The notes under the pieces: generated by a model
The model's database searches: none
What the model was told of the DNA's origin: nothing
What the model saw: the letters and a program-made list of their open reading frames with translations, nothing else
Made by a program: the position numbers and the translations under genes
In this document: positions 1 to 8,643 of the stretch, piece by piece
How the letters are laid out: the number at the start of each line of letters is the position of its first letter
How positions within the stretch are numbered: position 1 is the first letter of the stretch
Source of the DNA: Pedobacter kyonggii
Lineage (GTDB): Bacteria; Bacteroidota; Bacteroidia; Sphingobacteriales; Sphingobacteriaceae
Length of the DNA: 64,000 nt
Reading direction: 5' to 3'
Assembly: GCF_004310665.1 (NCBI RefSeq)
Contig: NZ_SIXF01000005.1
Span: 1-64,000, forward strand

Positions 1-237
1 AAGGCATCGGTATTTTCTGGATTGCAGGTATATATTACATGATTTCCCAAACGTAGGCAGGTCACGGAACTTTCTTAAATAATAGCTATGAAGCTTCTTT
101 GACGGACTTAGGCAATCCGGACAACGGCAGATCCTTTGTCTGCTCTGTACATAGATATTAACAAAGTCGGCCTGGTTATCCACTGAAACTACTTTAAAGG
201 GATCAATTGATGAGAAAATCAGTTTGGTAAGATTCAT
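1..237 (-). CDS. ISL3-family transposase, N-terminal part (runs off window start)
   Basis: Reading leftward from ATG at 237, 79 codons stay open to the window edge. The translation has a short N-terminal segment, then a zinc-finger-like C-x-C-P-x-x-C run (ICRCPDC) followed by HSYYLRKFRDLPTFG and a basic/aromatic stretch ending RKYRCL. This order (Cys cluster, then DLP..G, then R.(Y/F).C) is the zf-ISL3 head of ISL3 transposases, which bind the IS ends. The DDE catalytic core lies outside the window, so I cannot tell whether the element is intact. A candidate IS end lies just upstream at 271-298. Family assignment rests on the N-terminal pattern only. Confidence 0.7.
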   Translation of the reverse strand, partial: MNLTKLIFSSIDPFKVVSVDNQADFVNIYVQSRQRICRCPDCLSPSKKLHSYYLRKFRDLPTFGKSCNIYLQSRKYRCL

Positions 238-270
238 TATTTCTTAACGAATAACAACCAGACTTATCAT

Positions 271-298
271 GGAAAACCACCAAAATTGGGGAAGAACC
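271..298. repeat. candidate ISL3-type terminal inverted repeat
   Basis: Read on the minus strand this is GGTTCTTCCCCAATTTTGG followed by TGGTTTTCC. It starts with a GG(T/C)TCTTCC-like tip, as known ISL3 ends do, and lies about 35 bp upstream of the transposase start, the usual place for the left end. The partner end is outside the window, so no inverted-repeat or target-duplication test is possible here. Confidence 0.45.
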
Positions 299-319
299 AG
301 TTTAGAGCGAAACGGCTTG

Positions 320-532
320 TTAGTTTAAACGCGGAACATGTGACCATTTTCGATGAAATACCCACTGAGAAAGTTTAATTAGGTCGTTCCGCACTTTCAG
401 AGAGGTGGTCTGAGTGGCTCTAAACTGGACAGTGAAATGCTCGATTTCTTCTTTAGGTTTATCCAGAAATGTTTTCTTGTAAGTGAACCAGGCGATCAGC
501 AGGCCAAGTATGCCAATGGTGATTTCTATCAT
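320..532 (-). CDS. small single-TM hypothetical protein
   Basis: A 70-aa protein. Residues 1-17 are hydrophobic (EITIGILGLLIAWF), one membrane anchor, followed by a charged and basic cytoplasmic-type tail. I do not recognise a family. The stop codon lies about 22 bp from the candidate IS end, so the original C-terminus may have been lost when the ISL3-type element inserted. No close neighbour shares its strand apart from the IS. It could be a genuine small membrane protein or a truncated one; the clean N-terminal anchor favours real coding. Confidence 0.45.
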   Translation of the reverse strand: MIEITIGILGLLIAWFTYKKTFLDKPKEEIEHFTVQFRATQTTSLKVRNDLIKLSQWVFHRKWSHVPRLN

Positions 533-855
533 GCAGGCGTTAGTTATCGTTCTTTATCAAAGATTTAATTTATGTTCAACTTTTCAAAGATAATTTTATC
601 TCGATGAATAACGCAATCTACACATCGAAGCTTGTTGACCCGCGGATGAAGATCGTTTTAGTGCGGTCTATTAAGCACGCAATTAAACCCCAGCATTAAG
701 GTGGTGAAACCGTTGGTTACCGTGGTGAAATGGGCAATAAGCACCGTAAAATAATGCAATAACCTAAAATCTACCTGATTATCTACCTGACCAAAATGTG
801 CTTAGGGTGCCTCATTCCAGAGCTTTTTTCCACCAAAGTCTATATCATTAGATAA
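533..855. other. intergenic, no intact gene seen
   Basis: AT-rich spacer of 323 bp between two divergent hypothetical genes. I see no RNA gene and no open frame with family character. A 30-codon open stretch on the minus strand (about 570-665) has no recognisable motif. Contents probably reflect insertion and decay around the IS. Confidence 0.5.
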
Positions 856-1559
856 ATGACAGTAGCCGAATTAACAGTTGAAGTTTTAGCTGAAAAGTTA
901 CTCACCCAGTTCGATAGCAAAAAGTTTGTTGAATGGGCAGTAAGCGCTTTACAGCTGGGCTGTGAAAGTGAACATCTTTTTGTTTTGGCAGGCCTGGATG
1001 GTGAGCCCACTGAGGAACGGGAAAAATATTTCTGGAAATCAGTGCAAGACCTCGATATTGAGGTAGCAAGAACCGAAGGCGAACTGAACTATTGTTATGC
1101 ATTGATGATTGCAGATAAGGCCATTAAAAAAGAAATCGGTATTGATTATGCTTTCAGCGAGATGCTCAAAATCGTTTATGCTTCTGATTATGAACACCGC
1201 TACCTACCTTTTTTAATATTAATGAAGACCTGGATTATATAAAATATGATCATTCAATTTGGATAACCTCTGGGCTGACGGCTGAAAATTCAAATGAATT
1301 TATTTTAGAGGAATTTAAGATCTTCATTGAAATGGAACGCTTAATGATCCCATGCGGGGAGCGTGACAAATGTTATTGTGAGCGGTGTAAACAATTAAAC
1401 ACGCCATTAACCAAGACCAAATACCAATTGAGAAAGCCCTTTAAATACCTGGTTTGGAGCTGTGGTTTTTGCCGCTCAGATAAACTGATATTCAACAGCA
1501 GGCACGAGGTGAAAAGGATGATTATCGAAGTATTTAAGCACCAGGTAGCCCATTTATAG
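856..1559 (+). pseudogene. hypothetical protein with C-terminal Cys motifs, frameshifted
   Basis: The first frame opens at 856 and stops at 1242 (128 aa). In another frame the coding sense continues without a gap as NINEDLDYIKYDHSIW and on through a stretch from 1332 to 1559 that ends with CYCERC and WSCGFC. The two pieces fuse to about 234 aa if the run of six T at about 1209-1214 is read as seven. The intact protein would be soluble, acidic at its N-terminus and carry two CxxC pairs spaced like a zinc ribbon. I do not recognise the family. Either a recent homopolymer frameshift or a sequencing error explains the break. Confidence 0.7.
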
Positions 1560-1581
1560 CCCACAAACACTAAAGCTTTAA

Positions 1582-1905
1582 CTATCCTGCTTTTACCCTT
1601 AAAACTCTTTTCTTATACTGCCAATACACAATAAGGTTCGCAGCGCTGAGTAAAAACACAAGAACTGATGATAGTTCCAATAATTCACATTTGCTCAACG
1701 ATTCTTTCCATTCTTTTATTTTCGGATCCCATAGCCTCCAATATTCTTGCTTAGTGATGGCATGGATTTGCAATTCAGCCCAGAGTTGTATCCTGTAAAC
1801 ATCGAGTTCCCTGTTCCTTTTATAGTAATGGTAATAAAACCCACATACCAATACGCATAGGGCAAAAAGGAATAACTGTATTTTACGATGAGTTGCTTTT
1901 GTCAT
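1582..1905 (-). CDS. small two-TM hypothetical membrane protein
   Basis: A 107-aa protein with two hydrophobic segments, residues about 9-26 (IQLFLFALCVLVCGFYYHYY) and about 78-94 (SSVLVFLLSAANLIVYW), separated by a polar, Trp-rich loop of about 50 residues. The C-terminus is basic. No family recognised. A consensus -7 promoter box (TACCTTTG) lies 18 bp upstream of the ATG, which supports genuine expression from this start. It is a single-gene unit next to eroded sequence. Confidence 0.6.
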   Translation of the reverse strand: MTKATHRKIQLFLFALCVLVCGFYYHYYKRNRELDVYRIQLWAELQIHAITKQEYWRLWDPKIKEWKESLSKCELLELSSVLVFLLSAANLIVYWQYKKRVLRVKAG

Positions 1906-1922
1906 TTGAGGTAGTTGATTTG

Positions 1923-1930
1923 CAAAGGTA
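1923..1930 (-). promoter_or_regulatory. -7 promoter box TACCTTTG
   Basis: On the minus strand the sequence reads TACCTTTGCA, a full match to the Bacteroidota -7 consensus TAnnTTTG. It lies 17 bp before the ATG at 1905 and would give a leader of about 10 nt. No clear -33 TTG box was identified. Confidence 0.55.
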
Positions 1931-1954
1931 AATTATTATTTATCTCTCCCATGA

Positions 1955-2020
1955 TCAATCATCTCTGTCCCATTGCCTGGCCAGTTCCTCTACATAATCC
2001 ACAAAACCTGCTATGCTAAT
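1955..2020 (-). pseudogene. C-terminal stub of an unknown gene
   Basis: Reading leftward into the 2014-2464 repeat boundary, the minus strand encodes SIAGFVDYVEELARQWDRDD and a stop (1955-1957). The first codons fall inside the repeat edge. This looks like the tail of a protein whose body is missing, possibly lost when the repeat unit arrived. It is too short to identify. Confidence 0.3.
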
Positions 2021-2464
2021 CTAGATTTGTGTTTTGAACAAGGTTAGGTAATTCTCGATTTGAGATAGCTGATAACATTTGACAAATTTAATTGCAAAAC
2101 TACTTGTTGTTACAAAATTAGGGTTAATTAGTGAATATTTCGTCACAGAATTAGGGTTAATTAATTACTTTTCTGTCACAGAATTGGGGTAAATGTAATT
2201 AATAATTGTAATAGAATTAGGGTAAATGGATGTGTTGTTGTTGCTGAAATGTTCGCGAAAATCATTTATTAATTTTCTTGATATTTTGTAGCTGGTTGTA
2301 TTTAGATGATTTTTCTTGTGTTAAACGAATTCATTTTGTAAATTTGAGTGTTAACATTTGAGCCCAAAAACAGTCATTTTGACAGTTAGTGAGTTGGGAT
2401 TGTATTTTGCAAGTAATTGCTAGTCAGAAGGTTATTTAAATAAAACTTGTTCTGGTTTCGTCGG
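2014..2464 (-). repeat. internally deleted copy of the AAA_14/DUF4143 locus
   Basis: This stretch aligns to both ends of the unit at 6878-8624. Positions 2014 to about 2074 match the last codons, stop and 3' edge of the ATPase gene; about 2074-2464 match its start codon and roughly 390 bp upstream. About 1.29 kb of coding sequence is missing. The join keeps the ATG and a stop, giving a 20-codon remnant frame. Differences from the full copy are scattered point changes. Outside 2014 and 2464 the two loci share nothing, so the boundaries look sharp. Confidence 0.8.
2109..2227. repeat. four direct repeats at 33-bp period (iteron-like array, copy 1)
   Basis: A 20-bp unit, roughly GTCACAGAATTAGGGTTAAT, starts at 2109, 2142, 2175 and 2208: three steps of exactly 33 bp. 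Spacers are 13 bp and AT-rich. The array is the same as the one at 8268-8386 in front of the intact ATPase, but here the gene is gone. See that entry for the role. Confidence 0.85.
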
Positions 2465-2665
2465 ATTGTTACATAATCTATTGATTTTTAGCTAATTGAC
2501 GTCTTTGTCTCAGCAAAAAGATGATATCATTCGTTTTGGCACAATGACAAACTCTTCAATTGCTACATTTAGCTATATTTCAATAAATTTTAGCTATAAA
2601 TTATTTCTATAGTTATTAGTAAGATTATAGATGAGCAATCTTCAATTGTAAAACACTTAATAACC

Positions 2666-2839
2666 ATGACCTTCCAATACGCATCTGATTTACATTTAGA
2701 ATTCCTTGAAAATTATGATTATCTGAATAAATTCCCAATTCAATTTAAGGCTGATGTATTGATTTTAGCTGGCGATGCAAAGACTTTAAGCTTCACAGGG
2801 CCTTTTAACACATTTCTTCTGCTAGTAAAAAAAGGTTAA
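2666..2839 (+). pseudogene. metallophosphoesterase, N-terminal stub
   Basis: A 57-codon frame starts [13 protein letters not shown] and continues to ADVLILAGD before drifting into unrelated sequence and a stop. D-x-H (SDLHLEF) and the following GD are the first two metal-binding blocks of calcineurin-like phosphoesterases. The GNH and later His blocks are absent, so the stub cannot be active. The fragment ends 42 bp before the start of the SprB-like gene, suggesting that an older gene was cut by rearrangement. Confidence 0.7.
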
Positions 2840-2846
2840 ATTCTGC

Positions 2847-2854
2847 TACATTTG
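2847..2854 (+). promoter_or_regulatory. -7 promoter box TACATTTG
   Basis: TACATTTG matches TAnnTTTG and lies 26 bp upstream of the ATG at 2881, within the end of the metallophosphoesterase stub. It probably drives the SprB-like gene. Confidence 0.5.
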
Positions 2855-2880
2855 CTTTATTAACAAACTGCGCCCTCACC

Positions 2881-5800
2881 ATGTTTCGATTACTGTTCTT
2901 GTTGTTATTCTTATCAACCTTTGGCGTGGTCCATGCGGAGATATTTACGGTGAGCAGTCAACTCGACAGCGGGCCGGGCACGTTGAGAGAAGCTTTAGAA
3001 AAAGCGGGCGCCAATGGAAGTGCTGAAACTGACTATATACATTTTGCGGCTACAGCCAGACTCATTAGTTTGAAATCGCCACTAATACTTTCTTCTCATC
3101 TTGTTATTGACGGGACTACCCTACCGGGTGCGGCGCTTGGTTTATCTGATGCCAAAGTAACGATCGAAACCGTGATTCCCTATACCGATTATACGGACCG
3201 AACGGCGCTGAAAGGGACTGCTATTAACCATCTTGAAATTTATGGTTTAAGTTTTTCAAATTTTTCGGCTGGAGGCCGTGGCGCTAGCCCGATCTATATT
3301 GCACAATGCACCAATATTACCATTGGAGCTGTTGGAAAGGGTAATATTTTCTTAACCTGCGATTATGATGTTTACTTGTTTAAATGTAAAACCGTTAAAG
3401 TTTCGGCCAATTGGTTTGGTATTGCAGCAGATAAAAAAACAGCGGTTGGCCCTGCCTTTGGTGGTACGCTTAATTTTAGGTTATGTGATGATATAATGGT
3501 TGGAGGCGACACGAAGGAGGAAGGAAACCTCTGGGGTTTTCGAGATTATGGGGTGATGATATCGGGGATTAACCCCACTACACAAGCTGTAGAGGCTACC
3601 GGCGAGAAGTGTATCGTTAAAAACAACAGTTTTGGGGTAGAGAGCGTAAGTGTAGGTATTGGTGCCCGCGGATATATTCAGGATTTTAGAAATGTAGAAC
3701 TCATCAATAATACCTTTTTGGGGAGTGGTGGTTTCGATTTCAAAAATATCTACAATTCTGGAAAGATACAGGGAAACCGGATGGGGATAGGAAGTGATGG
3801 AAGCAAATCGTATGTTTACAGTACAATAGACTTGGAAAACTGCTCCAATATGATCATTGGTGGGAAAAATCCTGGTGAAGAGAATGTAATGGCCAACCGG
3901 GTAAGCTTTGGTCCAGGAACACCTGGTGTAAGCGCAAATAACTGTGGCGACATATTATTGCAACGAAATGCGATTTATTGTATTTCATCCATGCCCATTA
4001 CCTATAAATCAGAAAAATCGAAAGTAGAAATCCCGGTTATTAAAATTGATGAATACGATAATGGTACTTTAAAGGGAACCGCTACGCCTAATGCAGAGAT
4101 TGAAGTGTTTTCGGATGGAGAATGTTACCAGTGTGATGCAAAGAAATATTTAGGGAGTACTTTTGCTGATGCGCAAGGAAACTGGAAGATGACCATTCCG
4201 CCCAATGTAGGCTTTACGGCATCGGCTACGTTAAACAACCGTACCTCAGAGTTTTTAGGGATGGGTTTACAAATGGGCAACTATATTATTAAACAGCCTA
4301 CTTGCGGGCAGGCAAATGGTTCAATTACCGGAATTGTGGTACAGGGTGCTACAGCCATTGAATGGCGAAACGCAGAAAAAAAGTTAGTGGGTACCAATGC
4401 CGATTTAAAAGGCCTGCTGCCTGGAACCTATTCTTTTACTGCATTTTTGGGTACGGCCTGTAAAACACAAACTTTTACCTGGGAGCTAAAAGATATTACG
4501 CCCCAGTTGTATACCGCTTTGATGAAAACACAGCCTGCTACCTGTAGCCTGGAAAATGGTGGAATTAGCAATGTTTTTTTATCAAATTTGGAAACCGCAA
4601 AAACGAAGTCTATTAGCTGGTTAAATGATGCAGATGAGGTTAAGGGAACTGCGCTTGCTTTACAAAATGTTAAAGGGGGTAATTACAGGCTGAAAGTGGT
4701 TACCACCGACGACTGTACAGTTGTTTTTGGCCCCTTTAATATCCCTGCGGAAGGCGCTCCGGTTGCAGACCTTACAAAAATGCTGACTGAACATGCAGAT
4801 TGTGATCGCAAAAATGGCAGCATAACGGGTTTGATTGGTTCGGGAAAAGGAGCCATAACCTTTATATGGAGAAATGAAAAGCAGGATATTGTGGGTGCTG
4901 AGGCAGATTTACGTGGAGTACCTGCTGGTAAATATACCGTTGAAGTTAAAGATCAGGGTACTTGCGGATCACTTTTTTATTCCTTTATCATCGAGGAAAA
5001 AAATGGAATAACGGTTGATGATTCGGCATACGATTTAAGAAATGCAGGATGTACAACCAATGATGGCTGGATAAAAAACCTGAAGATTAGTTCTTCTGAT
5101 CGGTTAACCTACAAGTGGACAAATGATGCTGGATTGGATATTGGCCATCAAATAGATGTTGTAAACCTTTCGCCAGGTAAGTATAAATTAACCATTGCAA
5201 ATACTTACTGTATCAAAACGCTAGAGTATAACATCATCAGGCAAAGTGCAAAGATTTTTCCAGAACTGACTTACAAGATTACAGATGCCGCATGTGGTGA
5301 AGATTCGGGTATGATCACGGTTCAAACTTCGGGTATTGATGCAGGAACAAAACTGCGGTGGACGGATGCAACAGGCGCTACCATTGGCCATACAAATACG
5401 ATAATGGGATTGAAAACCGGTAAATACAGTTTGTTTTTAACGGATGAAAAAGAATGTGAACAGCACTTTAAAGACTACACAGTTTTGCGTATTGAACCCT
5501 TGGTGATGGATTTAGCTGAAGTAAATAACCAGGCCGACCATTGCGCCATGGGCCTTGGAGCGATTAGTAATATTATGATTAAGGGCGGGGTTGCGCCTTA
5601 TCAGTACGAGTGGCTGAACGACCGAGAAGAGGTTGTGGGCAGGCTGCCAATATTAGCAAATATACCATACGGATTTTATAAACTCAGAGTAACTGATAAC
5701 AGCGGTAGCATCTGTAATTTTGTAGAAAAAGGATTTGTAATAGAGAATATTGGAGAGGAGATTGAAGCACCAGCAGTAGCTGATGTTAAGCTGTGTAGCG

Positions 5801-6270
5801 AAGGCGAGGGAACTATAAGGGTGTTAAACCCTGTTGCAGGCAACTATAAACTTTATCAATTTGAAACTGGCGGCCAGGCATTGATGGAAAACAATACGGG
5901 TTTATTTACATTGGAAATGGTAAAATCTAAATCGTATTTCCTGAGTTTGGCTAATGGAAATTGTGAAAGCAAACGTACTGCAGTGCCGGTTACTTTTGCC
6001 GAGAAAGCGGTAGATGTTCCTTCATCATTTTCACCAAATGGTGATGGGGCGAATGATACCTGGATAATTAAGAATATTGAACAGTATCCTCAAGTCATAA
6101 TAAAGGTTTTTAACCGTTTAGGCAATGTGGTATTTAATAGCAGGGGTTATGGAATCCCATTTGATGGGCAAAGTAATGGTAAAATCCTTCCTGTGGGGGT
6201 ATATTACTATACTATTCATCTGGCGACAAACTGTAAAAGTATTTCTGGTAGTTTGATGTTGATGAGGTAG
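2881..6270 (+). CDS. large secreted SprB-repeat protein with type B (gliding-associated) C-terminal domain
   Basis: A 1129-aa exported protein. Residues 1-19 are a signal peptide ending VVHA. Residues about 20-400 begin TVSSQLDSGPGTLREALEKA and hold short beta/Asn-rich turns typical of a right-handed beta-helix. From about 470 to 950 there are at least six repeats of about 75-85 aa, each opening with a Cys and a GxI turn (TCGQANGSITG, TCSLENGGISN, DCDRKNGSITG, GCTTNDGWIKN, ACGEDSGMITV, HCAMGLGAISN), as in SprB-type adhesins. The last 85 residues (VPSSFSPNGDGANDTW to the end) are the type B sorting domain that sends proteins through the type IX secretion system. Probably a cell-surface adhesin; no catalytic motif seen. 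Confidence 0.88.
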   Translation: MFRLLFLLLFLSTFGVVHAEIFTVSSQLDSGPGTLREALEKAGANGSAETDYIHFAATARLISLKSPLILSSHLVIDGTTLPGAALGLSDAKVTIETVIPYTDYTDRTALKGTAINHLEIYGLSFSNFSAGGRGASPIYIAQCTNITIGAVGKGNIFLTCDYDVYLFKCKTVKVSANWFGIAADKKTAVGPAFGGTLNFRLCDDIMVGGDTKEEGNLWGFRDYGVMISGINPTTQAVEATGEKCIVKNNSFGVESVSVGIGARGYIQDFRNVELINNTFLGSGGFDFKNIYNSGKIQGNRMGIGSDGSKSYVYSTIDLENCSNMIIGGKNPGEENVMANRVSFGPGTPGVSANNCGDILLQRNAIYCISSMPITYKSEKSKVEIPVIKIDEYDNGTLKGTATPNAEIEVFSDGECYQCDAKKYLGSTFADAQGNWKMTIPPNVGFTASATLNNRTSEFLGMGLQMGNYIIKQPTCGQANGSITGIVVQGATAIEWRNAEKKLVGTNADLKGLLPGTYSFTAFLGTACKTQTFTWELKDITPQLYTALMKTQPATCSLENGGISNVFLSNLETAKTKSISWLNDADEVKGTALALQNVKGGNYRLKVVTTDDCTVVFGPFNIPAEGAPVADLTKMLTEHADCDRKNGSITGLIGSGKGAITFIWRNEKQDIVGAEADLRGVPAGKYTVEVKDQGTCGSLFYSFIIEEKNGITVDDSAYDLRNAGCTTNDGWIKNLKISSSDRLTYKWTNDAGLDIGHQIDVVNLSPGKYKLTIANTYCIKTLEYNIIRQSAKIFPELTYKITDAACGEDSGMITVQTSGIDAGTKLRWTDATGATIGHTNTIMGLKTGKYSLFLTDEKECEQHFKDYTVLRIEPLVMDLAEVNNQADHCAMGLGAISNIMIKGGVAPYQYEWLNDREEVVGRLPILANIPYGFYKLRVTDNSGSICNFVEKGFVIENIGEEIEAPAVADVKLCSEGEGTIRVLNPVAGNYKLYQFETGGQALMENNTGLFTLEMVKSKSYFLSLANGNCESKRTAVPVTFAEKAVDVPSSFSPNGDGANDTWIIKNIEQYPQVIIKVFNRLGNVVFNSRGYGIPFDGQSNGKILPVGVYYYTIHLATNCKSISGSLMLMR

Positions 6271-6877
6271 GCCTTGTTTTTATGGCTATCTATTATAAAA
6301 TGATTGCATAAAATCTTAACATAAATTGTCTCTGTGCAGACCGTAAAGCAGTAGAAAATCTATAGGATGTTAGAATACTTTAAAGCTATATTTATATCTG
6401 TTTGGATGGTTTAAAGAATCTAGCTGTTGTGGTCTGTGAAACCTGCAAAGTGCTTTAAGATTCCCGCCTGTATGAGGATGATGGGATTTGGTTGGATGGG
6501 ATTACATACGTAAACGAGCAGATTGTCGCAGTCAGCGGAAGGCGCTTCCTTCACAATGACGGCTTTAGGGTTAAGGATGACGGAGTGGGTGTTGAGGATG
6601 ACAGATTGAATAAATCCTAAATGTTCTTGAGGCCTTAATGGTTAATTAAAGCTTTGGTTAATTTCCTTCTCCGTTTAAGATCCTCGCCTACACGAGGATG
6701 ATGGAGTTGGTTTTGATGGAAGGAAAAAGAGAAACTTATATGTTCTATATGCAAATATGGTTTTTTAGTCTATTGGCTGCTTTTCGTAAAAGAACAGATT
6801 GCCGCATCGTTCCTCCTCGCCTGCCTGCGATAGGCAGGCAATGACAGACTTACTCTTTTGAAAAAATTCGTGCAAAC
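6271..6877. other. intergenic region with REP-like hairpins
   Basis: About 600 bp with no gene. It contains several imperfect palindromes of the kind scattered through this window: the pair around 6460-6490 (CCCGCCTGTATGAGGATG), a stem ATCCTCG/CGAGGAT at 6680-6699, and a perfect 8-bp stem GCCTGCCT/AGGCAGGC at 6829-6849. Phrases such as CGCTTCCTTCACAATGACG also recur in REP-like elements of this phylum. These may act as terminators for the two convergent genes or be non-autonomous repeats. Confidence 0.6.
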
Positions 6878-6884
6878 TGCTAAT

Positions 6885-8234
6885 CTAGATTTGTGTTTTG
6901 AACCAGGTTAGGTAATTCTCGATTTGAGATACCAGATAATAAGGGAGATTTAATAGTTTGTATTTCTTTCCGCCGGGGGTAACGGCATCAGTAATGTGCA
7001 ACGAGCCTGCATAAAATCGGATGGCCATATTATGTGGGGACAGATCCATAAACATATGCAAAGATTTTAATTTACCTTCAGCTCCTGATTTCACTTCTAC
7101 CGGAATTAGTTGCCCTTCAAAAGGTACAACGTAGTCCACCTCCGCACTTGAAGTAGTTTTCTCCCGTACCCAAAAATGGAGTGCACTTAAGGACTTAAAC
7201 TGTGTGGCTAATAACTCCTGGCCAACCAAGTGCTCAATTAAGGTCCCTTGATAAACTTTATTTAAATCATCAGTTCCTAAAACCTCTGTCTGTATACCAG
7301 CAAAATAATTAAGCATTCCAGTATCCAGCACCTGAAGCCTTGGAGATTTCCGATAGTCTGGCAGCAAAGGCAATTTTACATCACTTGACGGGTAAATGAG
7401 CTCAATTAACAGCGCCTTTTCTACCGTTCTTAATGCTTCTCCCATATCCCTGGACCGGTAGGGCGAATTTCCGAAACCTTCAAACTTAATACGCTGACCG
7501 GCCTGTCCAAATGATGCCCTTATCGCATGACCTATATGTAATGCCTGTGCATTTGTGCCAGCATATTTCTCAACATCGTCCATATATGCCGTAATCAACG
7601 AATCGAAGATTGATGACAATTCCAGTAAATCTTTATTTTTACTATACGCTGCAATAACTTCCGGCATTCCCCCTATAAGTGCATAGGTATGAAATAGCTG
7701 CATGAGTTTATCATGTGTAAAGGATGGTGCGGGTACCTGTTGTAAATAATTTATCGCTTCCCGCTCATCCATAGCACTCAAAAACTCGGGAAAAGAAACA
7801 GGTCTTAAAACCATATATTCCACTCTACCAACCGGAAAGCTAATGTTTTTATCAAATAAAGTTTCGAGCATACTGCCCGCGGCTATTACCGCAATCCCTG
7901 GTTGGTCTTCATAAAAATAACGTAGAATGTTTAAAGCCTCAGGCACTTCCTGTATTTCATCAATAAACAAAAGTGTATCGTTTCTTTGGGTAAGTGACTG
8001 ATTTTTAATAAAAAACAAAGACTGCACGAGTAATTCGATCGTTGTGAACTCTTCAAAAGGCTTTCTGTCAACAGCAAGCTCCAGATTGAGATAGATATAC
8101 TGCTTAAATTTTTTTGAAAATTGCCCAACAACGGTCGTCTTACCTACCTGTCTAGCGCCTCTTATCACTAATGGCTTACGATTTGATTTGGTAAGCCATT
8201 TTTCTAACTCTGTAAATATTATCCTATCGAACAT
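6885..8234 (-). CDS. AAA_14/DUF4143 ATPase with PD-(D/E)xK-like C-terminus
   Basis: A 449-aa P-loop ATPase of the AAA_14 plus DUF4143 architecture, full length for the family. Walker A is GARQVGKT (residues 26-33) and Walker B is LLFIDE (88-93). The DUF4143 part follows from about residue 200; near the C-terminus D367 and the pair E380-x-K382 (PVEVKSG) fit a PD-(D/E)xK nuclease fold. The family is common and multicopy in Bacteroidota; its biological role is not settled. The start at 8234 (MFDRIIF) is 33 bp from the nearest 33-bp repeat, so the array forms the promoter region. The gene stands alone, and a deleted copy of the locus lies about 4.8 kb away. Confidence 0.85.
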   Translation of the reverse strand: MFDRIIFTELEKWLTKSNRKPLVIRGARQVGKTTVVGQFSKKFKQYIYLNLELAVDRKPFEEFTTIELLVQSLFFIKNQSLTQRNDTLLFIDEIQEVPEALNILRYFYEDQPGIAVIAAGSMLETLFDKNISFPVGRVEYMVLRPVSFPEFLSAMDEREAINYLQQVPAPSFTHDKLMQLFHTYALIGGMPEVIAAYSKNKDLLELSSIFDSLITAYMDDVEKYAGTNAQALHIGHAIRASFGQAGQRIKFEGFGNSPYRSRDMGEALRTVEKALLIELIYPSSDVKLPLLPDYRKSPRLQVLDTGMLNYFAGIQTEVLGTDDLNKVYQGTLIEHLVGQELLATQFKSLSALHFWVREKTTSSAEVDYVVPFEGQLIPVEVKSGAEGKLKSLHMFMDLSPHNMAIRFYAGSLHITDAVTPGGKKYKLLNLPYYLVSQIENYLTWFKTQI

Positions 8235-8267
8235 TTGACAAAAACTTTAATTGCAAAACTACTTGTT

Positions 8268-8386
8268 GTCACAAAATTAGGGTTAATTAGTGAATATTTT
8301 GTCACAGAAATAGGGTAAATTAATTACTTTTCTGTCACAGAATTAGGGTGAATTTTATTGATAATCGTAATAGAATTAGGGTAAAT
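8268..8386. repeat. four direct repeats at 33-bp period (iteron-like operator, copy 2)
   Basis: Repeat starts at 8268, 8301, 8334 and 8367, exactly 33 bp apart. Each unit is about 20 bp (GTCACA-gAATTAGGGTtAAT) with 13-bp AT-rich spacers. A 33-bp step is about three helical turns, so all sites face the same side of the DNA. On the gene's strand each unit contains CCCTAATTYTG, and the gene-proximal one gives TAATTTTG, a -7 box match, so the array may combine promoter and operator. Likely a binding array for a regulator or for the ATPase itself (inference). Confidence 0.8.
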
Positions 8387-8643
8387 ATATGTGTTGTTGT
8401 TACTGAAATGTTCGCGAAAATCATTTATTAATTTTCTTAATATTTTGTAACTGGTTGTATTTAGATGATTTTTCTTATGTTAAACGAATTCATTTCGTAA
8501 ATTTGAGTGATAACATTTGAGCCCAATAACAGTCATTTTGGATCGTTAGTGAGTCGTAATTGTGTTTTGCAAGTAATTGTTAGTCAGTAGGTTGTTTAAA
8601 TAAAACTTGCTCTGGCTTCATCGGGACCACTAAGTAAAATCGT

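Larger units (their letters stand above)
6878..8624 (-). repeat. duplicated unit: AAA_14/DUF4143 gene plus 390 bp upstream region
   Basis: The full-length counterpart of 2014-2464. Similarity between the two copies starts 7 bp beyond the ATPase stop codon and ends about 390 bp upstream of its start, so the duplicated unit is the gene plus its own control region. I see no terminal inverted repeat and no target duplication. The upstream 240 bp beyond the repeat array are also well conserved between copies, which suggests function there. Confidence 0.7.

Noticed and set aside
2109-2227. Telomere-like GGGTTA repeats
   Set aside because: The similarity is limited to a few bases in a longer 20-bp unit and the array is internal.
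2881-6270. Polysaccharide lyase or other enzyme based on the beta-helix start
   Set aside because: No catalytic residues identifiable; repeats and C-terminal domain point to an adhesin.
8268-8386. Possible CRISPR array because of regular repeats
   Set aside because: Only four units, spacers of 13 bp that are AT-rich and partly alike in both copies, and no cas genes. It is an operator or iteron-type array.
8600-8640. Resemblance to a tRNA 3' end (CATCGGGACCA)
   Set aside because: No T-arm or other tRNA parts can be folded upstream; chance similarity at the edge of the repeat unit.
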